The notes below the pieces were generated by a model that searched no databases, was not told where the DNA came from, and was given only the letters and a program-made list of their open reading frames with translations. The translations under genes were made by a program, and so were the position numbers. From the NCBI GenBank assembly GCA_026724425.1, contig JAIUCV010000003.1, forward strand, positions 50,780,477 through 50,844,476: a DNA stretch of 64,000 nucleotides. Reading direction: 5' to 3'. Below, in pieces: positions 1-10,399 of this stretch; within the stretch, counting starts at the first letter, position 1, and each line of letters starts with the position of its first letter. The stretch is from Erythrophleum ivorense. Taxonomy: Eukaryota; Streptophyta; Magnoliopsida; Fabales; Fabaceae.

Positions 1-1021
1 AAGCTCGCTTTCATCCGGTTTAGACCACACTTTTTGCTCGCTAGTGTCCTAGGCCGCACATGAATGCAATAAAGATCCTTTCACAAGCTACTCACCGCTA
101 CCATTTCTAATTGTGGATTGCCAACCATATTTAAACGTTGAACAGAGAACGTTATGAACTTGTATCTCATTAGAAAAATGTAAATGTCAAACAATGTAGC
201 ATAACTCCTAATCTGTAACCTCCATTAACACTCAACGCATCGGTTGACCTAGATAGTCACTAAGGTATACCTAACTGTCGTAGCCTGAATTACGTGTATG
301 TTTTGCTATAGATTGGATTACCAAACAAGAACCATGGCTCTCGCCTTCGGCTGCATGATGTGAAATGAATGTCCTGTGAAATCGATTACCTCCTGGCAAT
401 GAGAATTATAAGAGACATCTACTAACTCTTCCTGTAAAGTAGATCTAATTAAGCCTTAGTACTTTCAAGTCCACAATTTCTTTAATGATCACAGCATGAA
501 TGATGTACTGGAAATAGGCTAAGAAGTTTTGCTTAATTTGACATTAATAGAGTCTATTTTAAGTATTCAAGTAATGAAAGGGAAGAATGAGGAGGTTGAT
601 AAGTAAGTACTATCTATGATCTTATGAACTCCTTCTTTTGTAAACTCACTTTATATTATAAACTTATGTTGTCTAAATTATTGTCTCGAGTCTAAAATGG
701 AATTTCTATGCTCCCCGTTGAATGCCTCTGGTTGACTATTAAGTATCAACATTTGTTTCTATGCACATATCAGATTCTTACTAAGCAGATAAAAGGACTA
801 TATCGGACATTCAATTTTGTATTGCTTTGCTTGAGATCATAATTTCTGAAGAAACTTTTCCATAAGGTTTGGAATGAATTGAGGGACTCAACATGATCTC
901 TGATTGTTTTAATATAAAATAAAGGGAATCAAGATCAATTAGAATATTCAACATATCAAAGAAGGCAATTTTACTAACAATATTCCATATAAAAAATGGC
1001 AAACTTGGGGGACCACGTCAT

Positions 1022-1131
1022 CCTCTGGTCCCCCTTCCTTCGCCGCTGATTTGCACACAGCCAACAAACTTGGTTAGAACATGATATTCCTTGGTCTCCC
1101 ATCCTTCCGCCACTGGTATGCACACAGCCAT
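1022..1131. repeat. Diverged direct repeat, about 42 bp, two copies
   Basis: Copies at 1022-1062 and 1089-1130 both run from a CCT(C/T)GGTC start through CCTTC.GCC to an identical TGCACACAGCCA end. They differ at several positions in between. The offset is about 67 bp. No TIR or LTR is attached, so this looks like a local duplication. Confidence 0.5.
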
Positions 1132-1944
1132 AGAACACAAAATGACATATTTTAGTAATAACTTTTCGTTTGATCTTTTATCTAGTTTTTAAAACCAATT
1201 TTGTCATGTGATGATTTATTATACTATCATTATTTAGACACTGGCACATATAGTATCAAGCTTGATGAGTACTCATGGCCATGTGTGTGTAGTATTGGTC
1301 CAATGCAAAGGTACCACTCCAGGCACATTTAAATTAAGCAGGACGAAAGTGAAGACCTAAACGATATCTAAAACTAAGCTAGTTAAATGATCTTTACATT
1401 TTAGCAAACCAGAGGAATCCTTCAATTTCTCAATGTGTAAAATTACGCTAGTTATCGCCATGTTGTTGTTGGGCTCTTTATCATTTGATTGATTTTTATA
1501 ATTTGTGTATAATTATAAAATATATTTTATACATTTTAAAATAATTATGCATAACTTAAAAACAATTATCATAAAAAAGTAACCTCTTCATATAGAAACT
1601 TTAAAAGTAAGCAACAATGACGTGTTTTTACAAGGACAGAAAGGACAAGAAAATTAAAGTAACAACAAGCATGCGAAGAAAAAAAAAAGGGGGGCGGGGA
1701 GGAGAGAGAGAAGTATCTTTTGCGAGCCACAACTATCCATGTAATACAAAAAAACTACAGTTCAGTTGAGGACAGCTGGCATACCACTTTAACATGTACC
1801 CATGTTATTGTTGTTCGTTGATCCGGGTATTGATCTTGTTGACTTTAAATCAAGTCCCGCAACGAAAGCAAACAAACAAATATTGTAATTTTTCTACAAA
1901 AACATAAATAAATATTATAACTTCAACTACTTTTGAGGGATTAC

Positions 1945-2113
1945 CAAGGGCAAATTGGATCAATTTCCTCCTTTCCCCTACTGCAGAAGGTGGCGTAGTA
2001 GCGGTGCTTCCAATCGGCATAGAAGCAAAGCTGCCAGTCCCAGCAGTGTTACCTCCCACTAAAACTACTCCAGCATCTAACCACAGGTATAAAAATGGCA
2101 AAAGAACCACCAT
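1945..2113 (-). other. Possible short exon, hydrophobic N-terminus (weak)
   Basis: Read on the minus strand from the ATG at 2113, the sequence encodes a hydrophobic start (VVLLPFLYLWL) followed by a Gly/Ala/Ser/Thr/Pro-rich part and GERRKLIQ. It is more GC-rich than its surroundings. An AG preceded by pyrimidine-poor sequence lies just upstream and a GTAATC that could serve as a 5' splice donor lies at 1944. I do not recognise the protein. The opposite strand is also open here (2004-2321), so chance is a real alternative. Confidence 0.15.
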
Positions 2114-2364
2114 GAGTACCTGTGGATGGCATATCGTTCCTCGGATGGCTCTACCATGTGTGTCTGTGCAGCTAGAGCGGAGAGGTAGCATTTATTGTTA
2201 CTTGTTCTTTACTTCTTACCAAACCATGGAGTGGTCCTTCAATGGAAACCAAAAAGAATGGTCCTTCAATTTCTTAATATTCTCACTTTTATCATTCATG
2301 CATGCAGGCGTTAATTGTTAAATTCATAAACTACATTTCTGCACTCTCTCCATGTAACTAACAC

Positions 2365-2418
2365 TATAAATTGAATCCACGCAACCTCCCATATACATGC
2401 CGAGGAACCAAATATAAG
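2365..2418 (+). promoter_or_regulatory. Candidate TATA boxes of the Kunitz gene
   Basis: Two TATA-like motifs precede the start codon: TATAAA at 2365-2370 and TATAAG at 2413-2418. With a usual spacing of about 30 bp they would place transcription starts near 2395 or 2445. Either gives a short leader before the ATG at 2473. The frame is also open upstream to 2371, but that stretch contains these motifs and lacks a signal peptide, so I take it as promoter and leader, not coding. Confidence 0.5.
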
Positions 2419-2472
2419 CAGCCTTTTCTAATATATTGTTGTCCTCAGTCTACGCTCCACACCCAACATCCA

Positions 2473-3099
2473 ATGAAGACTGCATTACTTGCACTGTTTT
2501 TCTTTCTCTTTCGCTTCTGCACACAACTGCTAACCACAGCTGAAGTTGTGCTTGACGTCCATGACAATCCTGTCAGACCTGGAGAACCATACCATATTCG
2601 TGATGCCACAAACTATGACCATGCAATTTCACTTGATGAAATCGGCAACCAAACATGCCCGATTTCGGTGGTATTGGCCATTGATCCTAAGCAGGTGATT
2701 TTTCATACAATCCAAGACCCAGAGGCGGAAAATATCACGACAGAAGAACCTTTGAATATCGAATTTTCCTGGGTACATGAATGTGCTAAATCACCCAAGT
2801 GGAGAGTTCTAGCTGATGCTTTTGCAGTGTATCCTCTATTGGTTGGTCCACCTGACAAACGTCACATTCCAGGTAAATTTCAAATTAAGAAAGCTCAAGA
2901 TGAAACTGATGCATATAATCTTGTCTTCAAACTCTATGGTATAGACGAGCACGTTGTTGCGACTCGAACTTACAACGATAGAGAAGAACTTTCGGTTTTG
3001 AAGCTGTGTTCCGAGGAAGGACTCAAGGTCAATTTCTACCCTGTTGGAGGTTATCCCGTAGACTCTGTCCGCCTTATGCGAAAGAGAATCATTAAGTAA
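2473..3099 (+). CDS. Kunitz-type (STI family) protease inhibitor-like secreted protein
   Basis: Intronless 208-residue precursor, a typical size for plant Kunitz (soybean trypsin inhibitor / miraculin-like) proteins, which are usually single-exon, secreted or vacuolar, and act against serine proteases. The start at 2473 is chosen because it opens a signal peptide (residues 1 to about 23, ending TTA). The family signature follows directly: VLDVHDNPVRPGEPYHI at 26-42, a near match with His at one variable site. C62 (TCP) and C104 (HEC) should form the first conserved disulfide. The position of the usual third cysteine (YNLVFK, residue 153) is Lys, leaving C179 unpaired, so the second disulfide is missing. 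Possible N-glycosylation sites are N59 (NQT) and N87 (NIT). The reactive-site loop is diverged, so inhibitory activity and target cannot be stated; a storage or miraculin-like role is possible. The frame has no lesions. Confidence 0.9.
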   Translation: MKTALLALFFFLFRFCTQLLTTAEVVLDVHDNPVRPGEPYHIRDATNYDHAISLDEIGNQTCPISVVLAIDPKQVIFHTIQDPEAENITTEEPLNIEFSWVHECAKSPKWRVLADAFAVYPLLVGPPDKRHIPGKFQIKKAQDETDAYNLVFKLYGIDEHVVATRTYNDREELSVLKLCSEEGLKVNFYPVGGYPVDSVRLMRKRIIK

Positions 3100-3162
3100 T
3101 AATGTATGCCATGGTGTGTGATATTGCTGATGCTGTTTAACGAGCTCTCCTATAATGCTCTA

Positions 3163-3168
3163 AATAAA
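3163..3168 (+). terminator. Polyadenylation signal of the Kunitz gene
   Basis: A canonical AATAAA lies 64 bp after the stop codon, within AT-rich sequence, as expected for a plant near-upstream element. Confidence 0.6.
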
Positions 3169-4217
3169 TCAGCGCAAGTGATAATATTGATGATGATGTT
3201 ATGAATAGATATCCTTTATTTTTTCACTTACATTCCCCAGCGGTTTCTGTGCTCTTTTTGAAATTTCGTTTTCTTTAAGTACTTCGGTATATTTTGCTTG
3301 AACTTTGATTGGCCAGAAAACCAAACTGGAGTAGTTGTAAAATAAGTTTTCGTAATTAATTAAATAAAAAGATATAATTATGCACACTCTAATAAAAAAA
3401 TCAAGAAGCATATCCTTATTTTCAAGAGGCATTACAGAAACCTTTTTTTTTTCTTATTCTTTTTTTGATAAAAAGAGAAATCAAATTAAGAAAAACATAT
3501 TACATATCGGTCTGAAATATGTTGATTAACCTATCAGCTATATCTTCCTGAATATAGTAATAAGAGCCTAGGGAAAAATTAAGACACTAAAGACCATACA
3601 TCCTCTCGTAAAACTTGCAAATGAACTGAAAGTAAGTCCTGTTTTGAGGAAACCAAACATATATATATTGTAAAGAAAATGAAGTCCTAGTTCTATTTTT
3701 CACTTATATGACAAAGAATTTTGAGCACAAAATCAAGAAACTATGGAAGAACAAGTATGAAGTAAGTTATGACTGAAGATTTAAGAATCCAGATCCTCTG
3801 TAGACCTTTTCTCCTTTTATTTTTTTAAATTGAAATATCTCTGTTGGAAAGCAGAGGCGAGAATCTATTCTCAAGATTTGATCACTAATCATCATTCTAA
3901 GGTAACATTTCATCTAATTCTTAATTATTTTTCATGAAACTATTCTCTTAATTAGAGCATACGGAAGCATACTTCGGAAATCAATACAACATAGTATACC
4001 AGGTATTATCTACTAAATATATACAAGCCGAATCCTGATGGGTTGATCCATTTCAAAACTAAATCTCAATTGTGGGTTCGGGTACGTAGCATCAGATGAT
4101 CCTATAAGGAAAAGCACTATGCACGCATACGAAACATCAGCAACCTAATAACAACCCTTATCCTAAGTTAAGCCAAATTTACAAAAGCTACACCGAAAGT
4201 TCCAAGTTTTTTGCTCT
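3169..4217. other. Host intergenic DNA between the Kunitz gene and element T
   Basis: AT-rich sequence with T- and A-runs (for example around 3446-3470). I see no gene, splice pattern, TIR or LTR terminus. The last bases, ATTTG at 4218-4222, are the left target-site copy of the retrotransposon that follows. Confidence 0.5.
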
Positions 4218-4222
4218 ATTTG

Positions 4223-6755
4223 TGTAAAGACCAGACGTGCATGAATATATATATATAGAAAGTTTGACTTTTCAAATTTGCATTCTGAAGCTGTCACGTA
4301 TCAATTCTTTCCTTTCTTTTGCAATTTCCTAGTATCCCATATATACCCTATTATATCTACTTTAAGCCAAGGTTTCACGTGATTTTGCCACTCAAATTTT
4401 TGCAGCATAGAACCTCCACCTACTTCCATCCTTTTAGTCAGAAAAGTAGCAGAAATTACACTAGAAAGAGCTACACCTTCTCTCCCCTGTTCACAGTCAC
4501 TTTGCTTTCTGTGGTTCAATTTTTTTTTTGCTGCTTGCTTTCTCCTTGTTATATGCTGAGTTTCGCTGCTGGTTTGCTGGTAGATTAACACCATATAAAT
4601 TCTTTCCCCAAGTTTGGAGTTTCTGCTGTGTTGTTGCTTCTTCTAGTTCCATTTTAATAGCGTCTTCCTCCCCTGCTTCTTAGTTCTGCACTGTGTTTTT
4701 CTAGTGTAAAACAAGCTGGGGGAAAGTGTTGTGCAGACTAAAATTTGGTGTAAGAGGATGAGTTTGGTTGGGGCAATCTTAGTTTTCTTTATGCTAAAAT
4801 GTATTTTGATGTTCTTATAGGGTGGTTGCTCCCATTTTCTGCATGAATTTCCTAATCTAAAACCAAATTCTATTGTGCTTCTTACTTGCCAAGTTTTGTT
4901 TGTGTAGAATAAGCTCCCCTCTAACGTGTGTTTACTGTGGAGTGGATAGCCTTGTGTGGTATGAGTTTTCCTTTATTTCTTGGGTTTTAAGTCTAGCTTC
5001 TTAGTGGAATTAGGGAGGAAAGGGCACAAGATTGACATGGTTATATTTTCTTTCCTCCCTTGAGCAAATTTCAGTCTTTGAATGTAGAATCCAAAATGCT
5101 CTGCTGCCATATACAGACATATATATATATCTATATCTCTATATATGTATATTGTGTGTATTGTATGGGTATGGAGGGAATGAAATTAAGGAGAGGATGG
5201 TGGATTTAGTTACTTGAAATCATATACATATCTATAATATGCTAAAGGAATAAAGAATAGGTACCAATGGGAGTAATATATATATATATATATAATAATA
5301 ATATCATAGTTTTAAATCTTCCTTTTTCTTTTCCTTTCCTAGAATTTTGTTCAAATAGAACAGGCTAATGAGGTTATGAGCGGCAACCATAACTATTCTC
5401 CTATTCTTATGAAGAGGAATATTTAGCCATGTGATGTGCGTATTCTATTCTTATTTGTTCTTATTTATGCTTTGACCTTGCGAGATAAGGAAAATTTTTT
5501 TAAAACAAGATAAGTTCTGTATGAGATAAATTGTAGTTATTCACGCTTTAAAATCTGGTGAATGGATATTATAGGGTATTCAGGAGATTAAGTCATAGCT
5601 AAAGAGTGAGCAGGAAATTTCTGTATTATCTTGGAAGGTGAATAAGTGATGCGGTCCTTGAGTAACTAGTATTTATTATTTTGTTACTAAGTTTCCTTGC
5701 AGTGTTCTAAATTTTGATAATCTATTTATGGAGATATATATTTAAATGTTTTGTCATATGTATGTTTACCGAAAAATTGATTTGAACATGAAATTTTGCA
5801 AATTTAAGTCTATTTTAGTTATCTGAAAACTTTGATATTGAACTTATATGGAAGGTACTCTGTTTAAAATGCTAATTTGAGAAATGTATTACTTTAAGAG
5901 GTTATCTGTTTAGAATTCCGTAGCTAACAACAGTTGTTGTTAGCCATGGTGCACCATGATCTGTACCTCATTTAGCATGGGTGTTGCTAGCCTCGTGTGG
6001 GTGGCCATTACACTCAGAGTCATTTTATTTTCACAAACAAAATGCTTTGCGTCTGTGGTTATTTTCCTTGTGAGATGTGTACTCTGCATTTGTTTCAATT
6101 GGTTCTTCTTAGATGCTTTCGGTGCATTCTAAGAAATGATTTGCATAAGGCATGCTTCATGCGTTAAATATATATTTTTTACAGGCCTTGCCCCTATTTT
6201 TAAGGGTTGGCATTACTTATTCATTGAGTATTAAACTCACTTTTAAATTTTTTTTTCAAATAGCATAGCAAACCTTAGTCTACCTTCAGCAGCCTACTAA
6301 TAGTTGATCTTTTGTTTATTTCTTTTGGCGAGCTCGCAGTTGTTCATGTGGGTGCATTTTGTTCATATGCATGTAATCTATTTTGTTTTGAACAATGTAA
6401 AGTGTGGCTCCACTGAATCATAGATAAGGTATCCCCAATCCCTAAAAGTTTATTTTTGGTCTAAATGAATACGGGTTGTTTCTTTTAGGTGTATTGTTTT
6501 AGCTGACTAATTATAGAAATATCAGGAGGTCTAAATCACAGAGAAAACTTTATCAAAATTTCTACAAAAGTCACCTAAAAACTTATATGTTTTGTATAAA
6601 GATGATTCATAAATGATACCTATAGTTTTATTATATGAAGTTACAACTTATAGATATTCTTTAAATTTTGAGGAGGTTGTCAATACAAATAGACTTGTGG
6701 TAGGGGGGATTGTTTGTCTTCTGCGCCAACATACTTAAATTTGTAAGGTGTGACA
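4223..6755 (+). repeat. 5' LTR of element T
   Basis: Starts TGTAAAGACC and ends GTGTGACA immediately before the primer site. It contains AT microsatellite tracts (about 5118-5155 and 5276-5298) that differ in length from the 3' copy, and a TGAG...CTCA dyad at 6224-6239. The copy keeps the canonical TG start that the 3' copy has lost. Confidence 0.92.
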
Positions 6756-6756
6756 G

Positions 6757-6769
6757 TTGGTATCAAAGC
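6757..6769 (+). other. Primer binding site of element T (initiator Met tRNA)
   Basis: TTGGTATCAAAGC starts two bases after the 5' LTR. It differs at one base from TTGGTATCAGAGC, the usual sequence complementary to the 3' end of plant initiator methionine tRNA. It marks the site of minus-strand DNA priming. Confidence 0.88.
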
Positions 6770-6988
6770 TTAGGTCTTTCTGTGGTCCTATGAAGCAAGT
6801 GCTTTTGGTGGGATCTCAATTATGGTTATGAACCCAGGCGTAACTATACTTGAGGTATCACTGAAAACCTTATAGGGTGTCCCAATTTATTCTTTCAAGT
6901 ATGCTGTCTTGTTGAATGTGATCATGGTTTATCCTACTTCCAATCTAGAGAATGATTTGAATGTTTGTTATTTTGTTATAGTGTGGAT

Positions 6989-8269
6989 ATGCCTCATAGA
7001 ATTCATTCAGTTAATAGATTAGCTACTGTAGATGAGGCTTCTGCAAGTGCATCAGTCCAACAAACTACCCCACCTATCAGAGGCCGTGGTCGAGGTCGGG
7101 GTAAGGGTCGAGGAACTATTCAACCCTCTAGGCAGGCCTCACCTGCGGATAGGGTAAAGCCTCCACAGCTTGTGGAGGAAATTGCACCGCTAGTTCAACC
7201 AAGACCAGTAGGGCCTTGGGTGATAAGGGAGGAGAGAGAGGTTCCAGTAACCCTTTCCTAGTTTTTAAAATTGAAGCCCCCCACTTATTCCAGAACAAAA
7301 AGCCAGGAGAATCCCCAACAATTTATTAGTGGTATTGAGAAGATATGCAAAGCTTTGAGTTACTCAAGTGCAAAATCAGTTAAGTTTGCTGGCTTTCAGT
7401 TACAAGATGCGGCTTACATATGGTATTAGAGTTTACCGGGGGAGAGGCCAATTGGATCTCCCCCAATGCTATGGGAAGAATTTATGGGACTTTTTATAGA
7501 TCACTTTTTGCCACAGAGTGTCTGGGATGCAAGGGCTAGAAAATTCGAGGGTTTGAAATTGATTTCAGGCATGAGTGTTTCTAATTATGATATCCGGTTC
7601 ACAGAGTTGTCTTGCAATGCCCCACATTTAGTCCCTAGTAAGAGGGACAGGATCAAGCGATTTGTGAATGGGCTACCTCGTATGTTGTATAGGGTGATTG
7701 CTCCACAGATGAACCTCTTTCCCTTATATTCAGCTGCGGTGGATTGCGTGCGTATGATAGAGATGAGAGATAAGGAGGAGGACACTTCTCAGAGAAAGAG
7801 GAAGCACGACAGTGACGGGAGACAAGGAGGTAGTTCCTTTATAGCTAGATCTTCTTATGATCTTAGACTTCAGAGTCATCAAAGACCTACTCAAGCCTTC
7901 ATGGGACCTCCGACTTCATTTTTTGCTGGTACTAATAGGCACAGAGCATCGTTCCGAGGGGTTAGCACAATGTCCACCCCAGTTTCTACTTCATCTTGTC
8001 AATTTAAAGGTCCTTGTTCCATTTGTGGAAAGATACATTCAGGCACTTGCCATAGAGAGACGGGAGCATGTTTTCGTTATGGGAAAGTAAGATATTTGGT
8101 GAAAGATTGTCCCCAGTGTTACCCTGATTCTAGTCAGGGATCAGTTCAACCCACTAGGAAATTTTCAACAAGGACTCCATCTACCAGTGCAGCTACAGTT
8201 CAGGGTGGTCGAGGTAGCAATAATGGGGCAATAGTAGGTAGAGGCCAGGCGACTGTAAGACAGGGCTAG
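6989..8269 (+). pseudogene. gag: gag of element T (broken)
   Basis: I start at the ATG at 6989, which opens MPHRIHSVNRL; the open frame runs slightly further upstream without a better start. A basic RGRGRGRGKGRG stretch is followed by the retrotransposon gag domain (about 7270-7780) and a cysteine-rich end (about 8010-8110). The second knuckle reads CFRYGKVRYLVKDC: it has lost one Cys and the His of the CCHC pattern, both now Tyr. In-frame stops lie at 7259, 7427 and 8267. The frame is shared with pol, so gag-pol was probably one polyprotein. Gag would form the particle and bind the RNA. Confidence 0.88.
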
Positions 8270-8317
8270 GCTCGGGTTTTTGCACTAAAGAGACAGGATA
8301 CACAAGCATCTAATGCT

Positions 8318-8776
8318 ATGGTAACAAGTACACTTATAGTTTATTTGCATGCTACTTACTCACTATTTGATCCTGGCTCTACACATTGCTATATATCTCC
8401 CTGTTTTGCAAAGAAGATTGGTAAGGACTCTGAAAAATTAGAGTGCCTGCTACTTGTTGCAACCCCTGTAGGGGAATCTGTAATGGTTGAATGGGTGTAT
8501 AAGGCTTGTGTGATTACACTGGCCGATTGTGAGACATTAGTTGACTTGATAGTGCTTGCAATAGCAGAGTTTAATGTAATACTCGGAATGGATTGGTTAG
8601 CGTCTTGCTATGCAGTAGTGAATTGTCATCTTAAGTTTGTGAGATGTAACTTTCCTAGTAAACCTTCCTTTGTCATTCAAGGTGATCGAAGTGAAGCACC
8701 AAACAATTTAATATCTATGATAGAAGCTCAGAGGCTCTTGAAAAATGGGTGTCAAGGATATTTAGCGATGGCTTGA
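8318..8776 (+). pseudogene. Aspartic protease region of element T (broken)
   Basis: Same frame as gag. The active-site region reads LFDPGSTHCYIS, and the ILGMDWL motif typical of Ty3/gypsy proteases follows near 8580. The D-P-G in place of D-S/T-G is not proof of inactivity because some plant families carry it. Stops at 8774 and 8807 separate this part from RT. It would cleave the gag-pol polyprotein. Confidence 0.85.
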
Positions 8777-8839
8777 GATATGGAACTACAAGTCCCAGCA
8801 TTAGGATAGGTTCCAGTAGTAAAAGAATTCCCTGATATT

Positions 8840-10200
8840 TTCCCGAAGGAATTACTAGGGTTACCTCCTGAAAGGGAAATTGAATTTTGTATTGATGTAT
8901 TATCAGGTGCTCAACCTATATCTATTCCTCCTTATCGAATGGCGCCCCTACAGCTTAGTGAATTAAAGAATCAATTGCAAGACTTGTTAGACAAGGGTTT
9001 TATTCACTCTAGTATGTCTCCTTGGGGCATACCTATATTTTTTGTTAAGAAGAAGGATGGTTCCCTCCACTTATGTGTAGATTACAGACAGCTAAATAAA
9101 GTGACAGTGAAGAATAGGTATCCTTTGGCTTGTATAGATGATCTATTTGACCAGTTACAGGGAGCTCAATGTTTCTCAAAAATTGACTTAAGATCGGGTT
9201 ATCATTAGCTACGAATAAGAAGGGAAGACATCCCTAAAATTGCTTTCAAAACTCGGTATGGTCATTATGAATTTTTAGTGATGTCATTTGGGTTAACCAA
9301 TGCTCCAGCTGCATTTATGGACTTGATGAATTGAGTGTTCAAGCCATTTCTAGATCAGTTTATTATCGTCTTCATTGATGATATTTTGGCTTATTCTAAG
9401 GGTTATGAAGAGCATGAACGACACCTAAGAGTGGCACTACAGGTGTTAAGGGAACACCAATTATATGCTAAAATTTCTAAATACTAGTTTTGGCTAGAAA
9501 AAATTACCTTTTTAGGCCATGTAATCTCAAAATACAGGGTGCAAGTAGATCCAAGTAAAGTAGAAGCGATTCAAAAATGGCCGAGACCTACTATAGTTAT
9601 AGAGATTTGTAGTTTCTTGGGCTTAGCAGGCTATTATCATCAGTTTGTTAAAGACTTTTCTAAAATAGCTGCACCGTTAACAAAATTAACCCTGAAGAAT
9701 CTGAAATTTTAGTGGTCTGAGACGTGTGAAGAGGGTTTTCAGAAATTGAAAGATTGTCTAACTTCTGCACCAATTTTGACATTACCCTCGGGGTCTAGAG
9801 GTTATGTCATGTATTGTGATGCTTTTAGGGTTGGCTTGGGATGTGTATTGATGCAGCATAGTCACGTGATTGCTTATGCCTCTAAACAACTTAAGAAGCA
9901 TGAGCAGAATTACCCAATGCATGATTTAGAAATGGTAGTAGTGGTTTTTGCTCTCAAAATTTAGAGGCATTATTTATATGGTGAGACATGTAAAATCTAC
10001 ATAGATCATAAAAGCCTTAAATATATCTTCCAACAATGGGATTATAGATCATAAAAGCCTTAAAATCTAAGGCAAAGGTTGTGGATGGAGTTGCTTAAGG
10101 ATTATGATTATACTATTTTGTATCATCCAAGTAAGGCTAATATGGTGGCAGATGCTCTAAGCAGGAAATCCATAGGGAGTTTGAGCCATATTGTAGAGGC
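8840..10200 (+). pseudogene. Reverse transcriptase and RNase H of element T (broken)
   Basis: RT begins after LPPEREIEF and runs through the KKKDGSLHLCVDYRQLNK block, KIDLRSGYH, and the catalytic FIDD at 9371-9382 (YVDD equivalent), which is intact. RNase H follows from about 9746 (YVMYCDAFRVGLGCVLMQ, then DLEMVVVVFALKI). In-frame stops include 9206 at a conserved Gln and 9962 at a conserved Trp. A 21-bp direct duplication at 10001-10064 disrupts the DHKSLKYIF region but keeps the frame. The part ends at the PSKANMVADALSRK connection. Confidence 0.88.
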
Positions 10201-10399
10201 AAGGAGGCTGCTAATTGTAGATCTCCATAAGATTGAGGGTTCAGGAATCCAATTTGAAATTAAAGAGCTAGGAATGTTTTTGGCTCATGTACAGCTTCGT
10301 TCACCTCTATTTGAAAGGTTGAAAACTGCCCAGGTCAAGGATGCACAGATATGTAAATTGGTGGATGACATCAAAAGTGGAAAGAAAAATGAATTTATT

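Larger units (their letters stand above)
1..2364. other. Host intergenic DNA upstream of the Kunitz gene
   Basis: AT-rich DNA with no convincing gene. It holds a diverged direct repeat (1022-1131), a purine-rich run around 1675-1712 (A-tract, then G-rich, then GA repeats), and a short reading frame at 1945-2113 on the minus strand that could be an exon. No LTR terminus, primer site or retroelement coding sequence was found here, so I treat it as host sequence flanking the gene. Confidence 0.5.

Noticed and set aside
2004..2321. 105-codon open frame on + just before the Kunitz gene
   Set aside because: It has no recognisable domain or signal and overlaps a minus-strand frame. It ends in AT-rich promoter sequence of the Kunitz gene.
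2371..2472. Upstream in-frame extension of the Kunitz frame
   Set aside because: It starts with ATT-like context and no better ATG, covers the TATA motifs, and would bury the signal peptide. The ATG at 2473 gives a normal secreted precursor.
5118..5298. AT-rich microsatellites in the T LTR as a separate functional feature
   Set aside because: Both LTRs have them with different lengths, which fits simple slippage.
8318..8420. D-P-G in the protease of element T as proof of inactivation
   Set aside because: Protease regions of some plant Ty3/gypsy families carry Pro at this position as far as I know, so I count only the stop codons as clear lesions.
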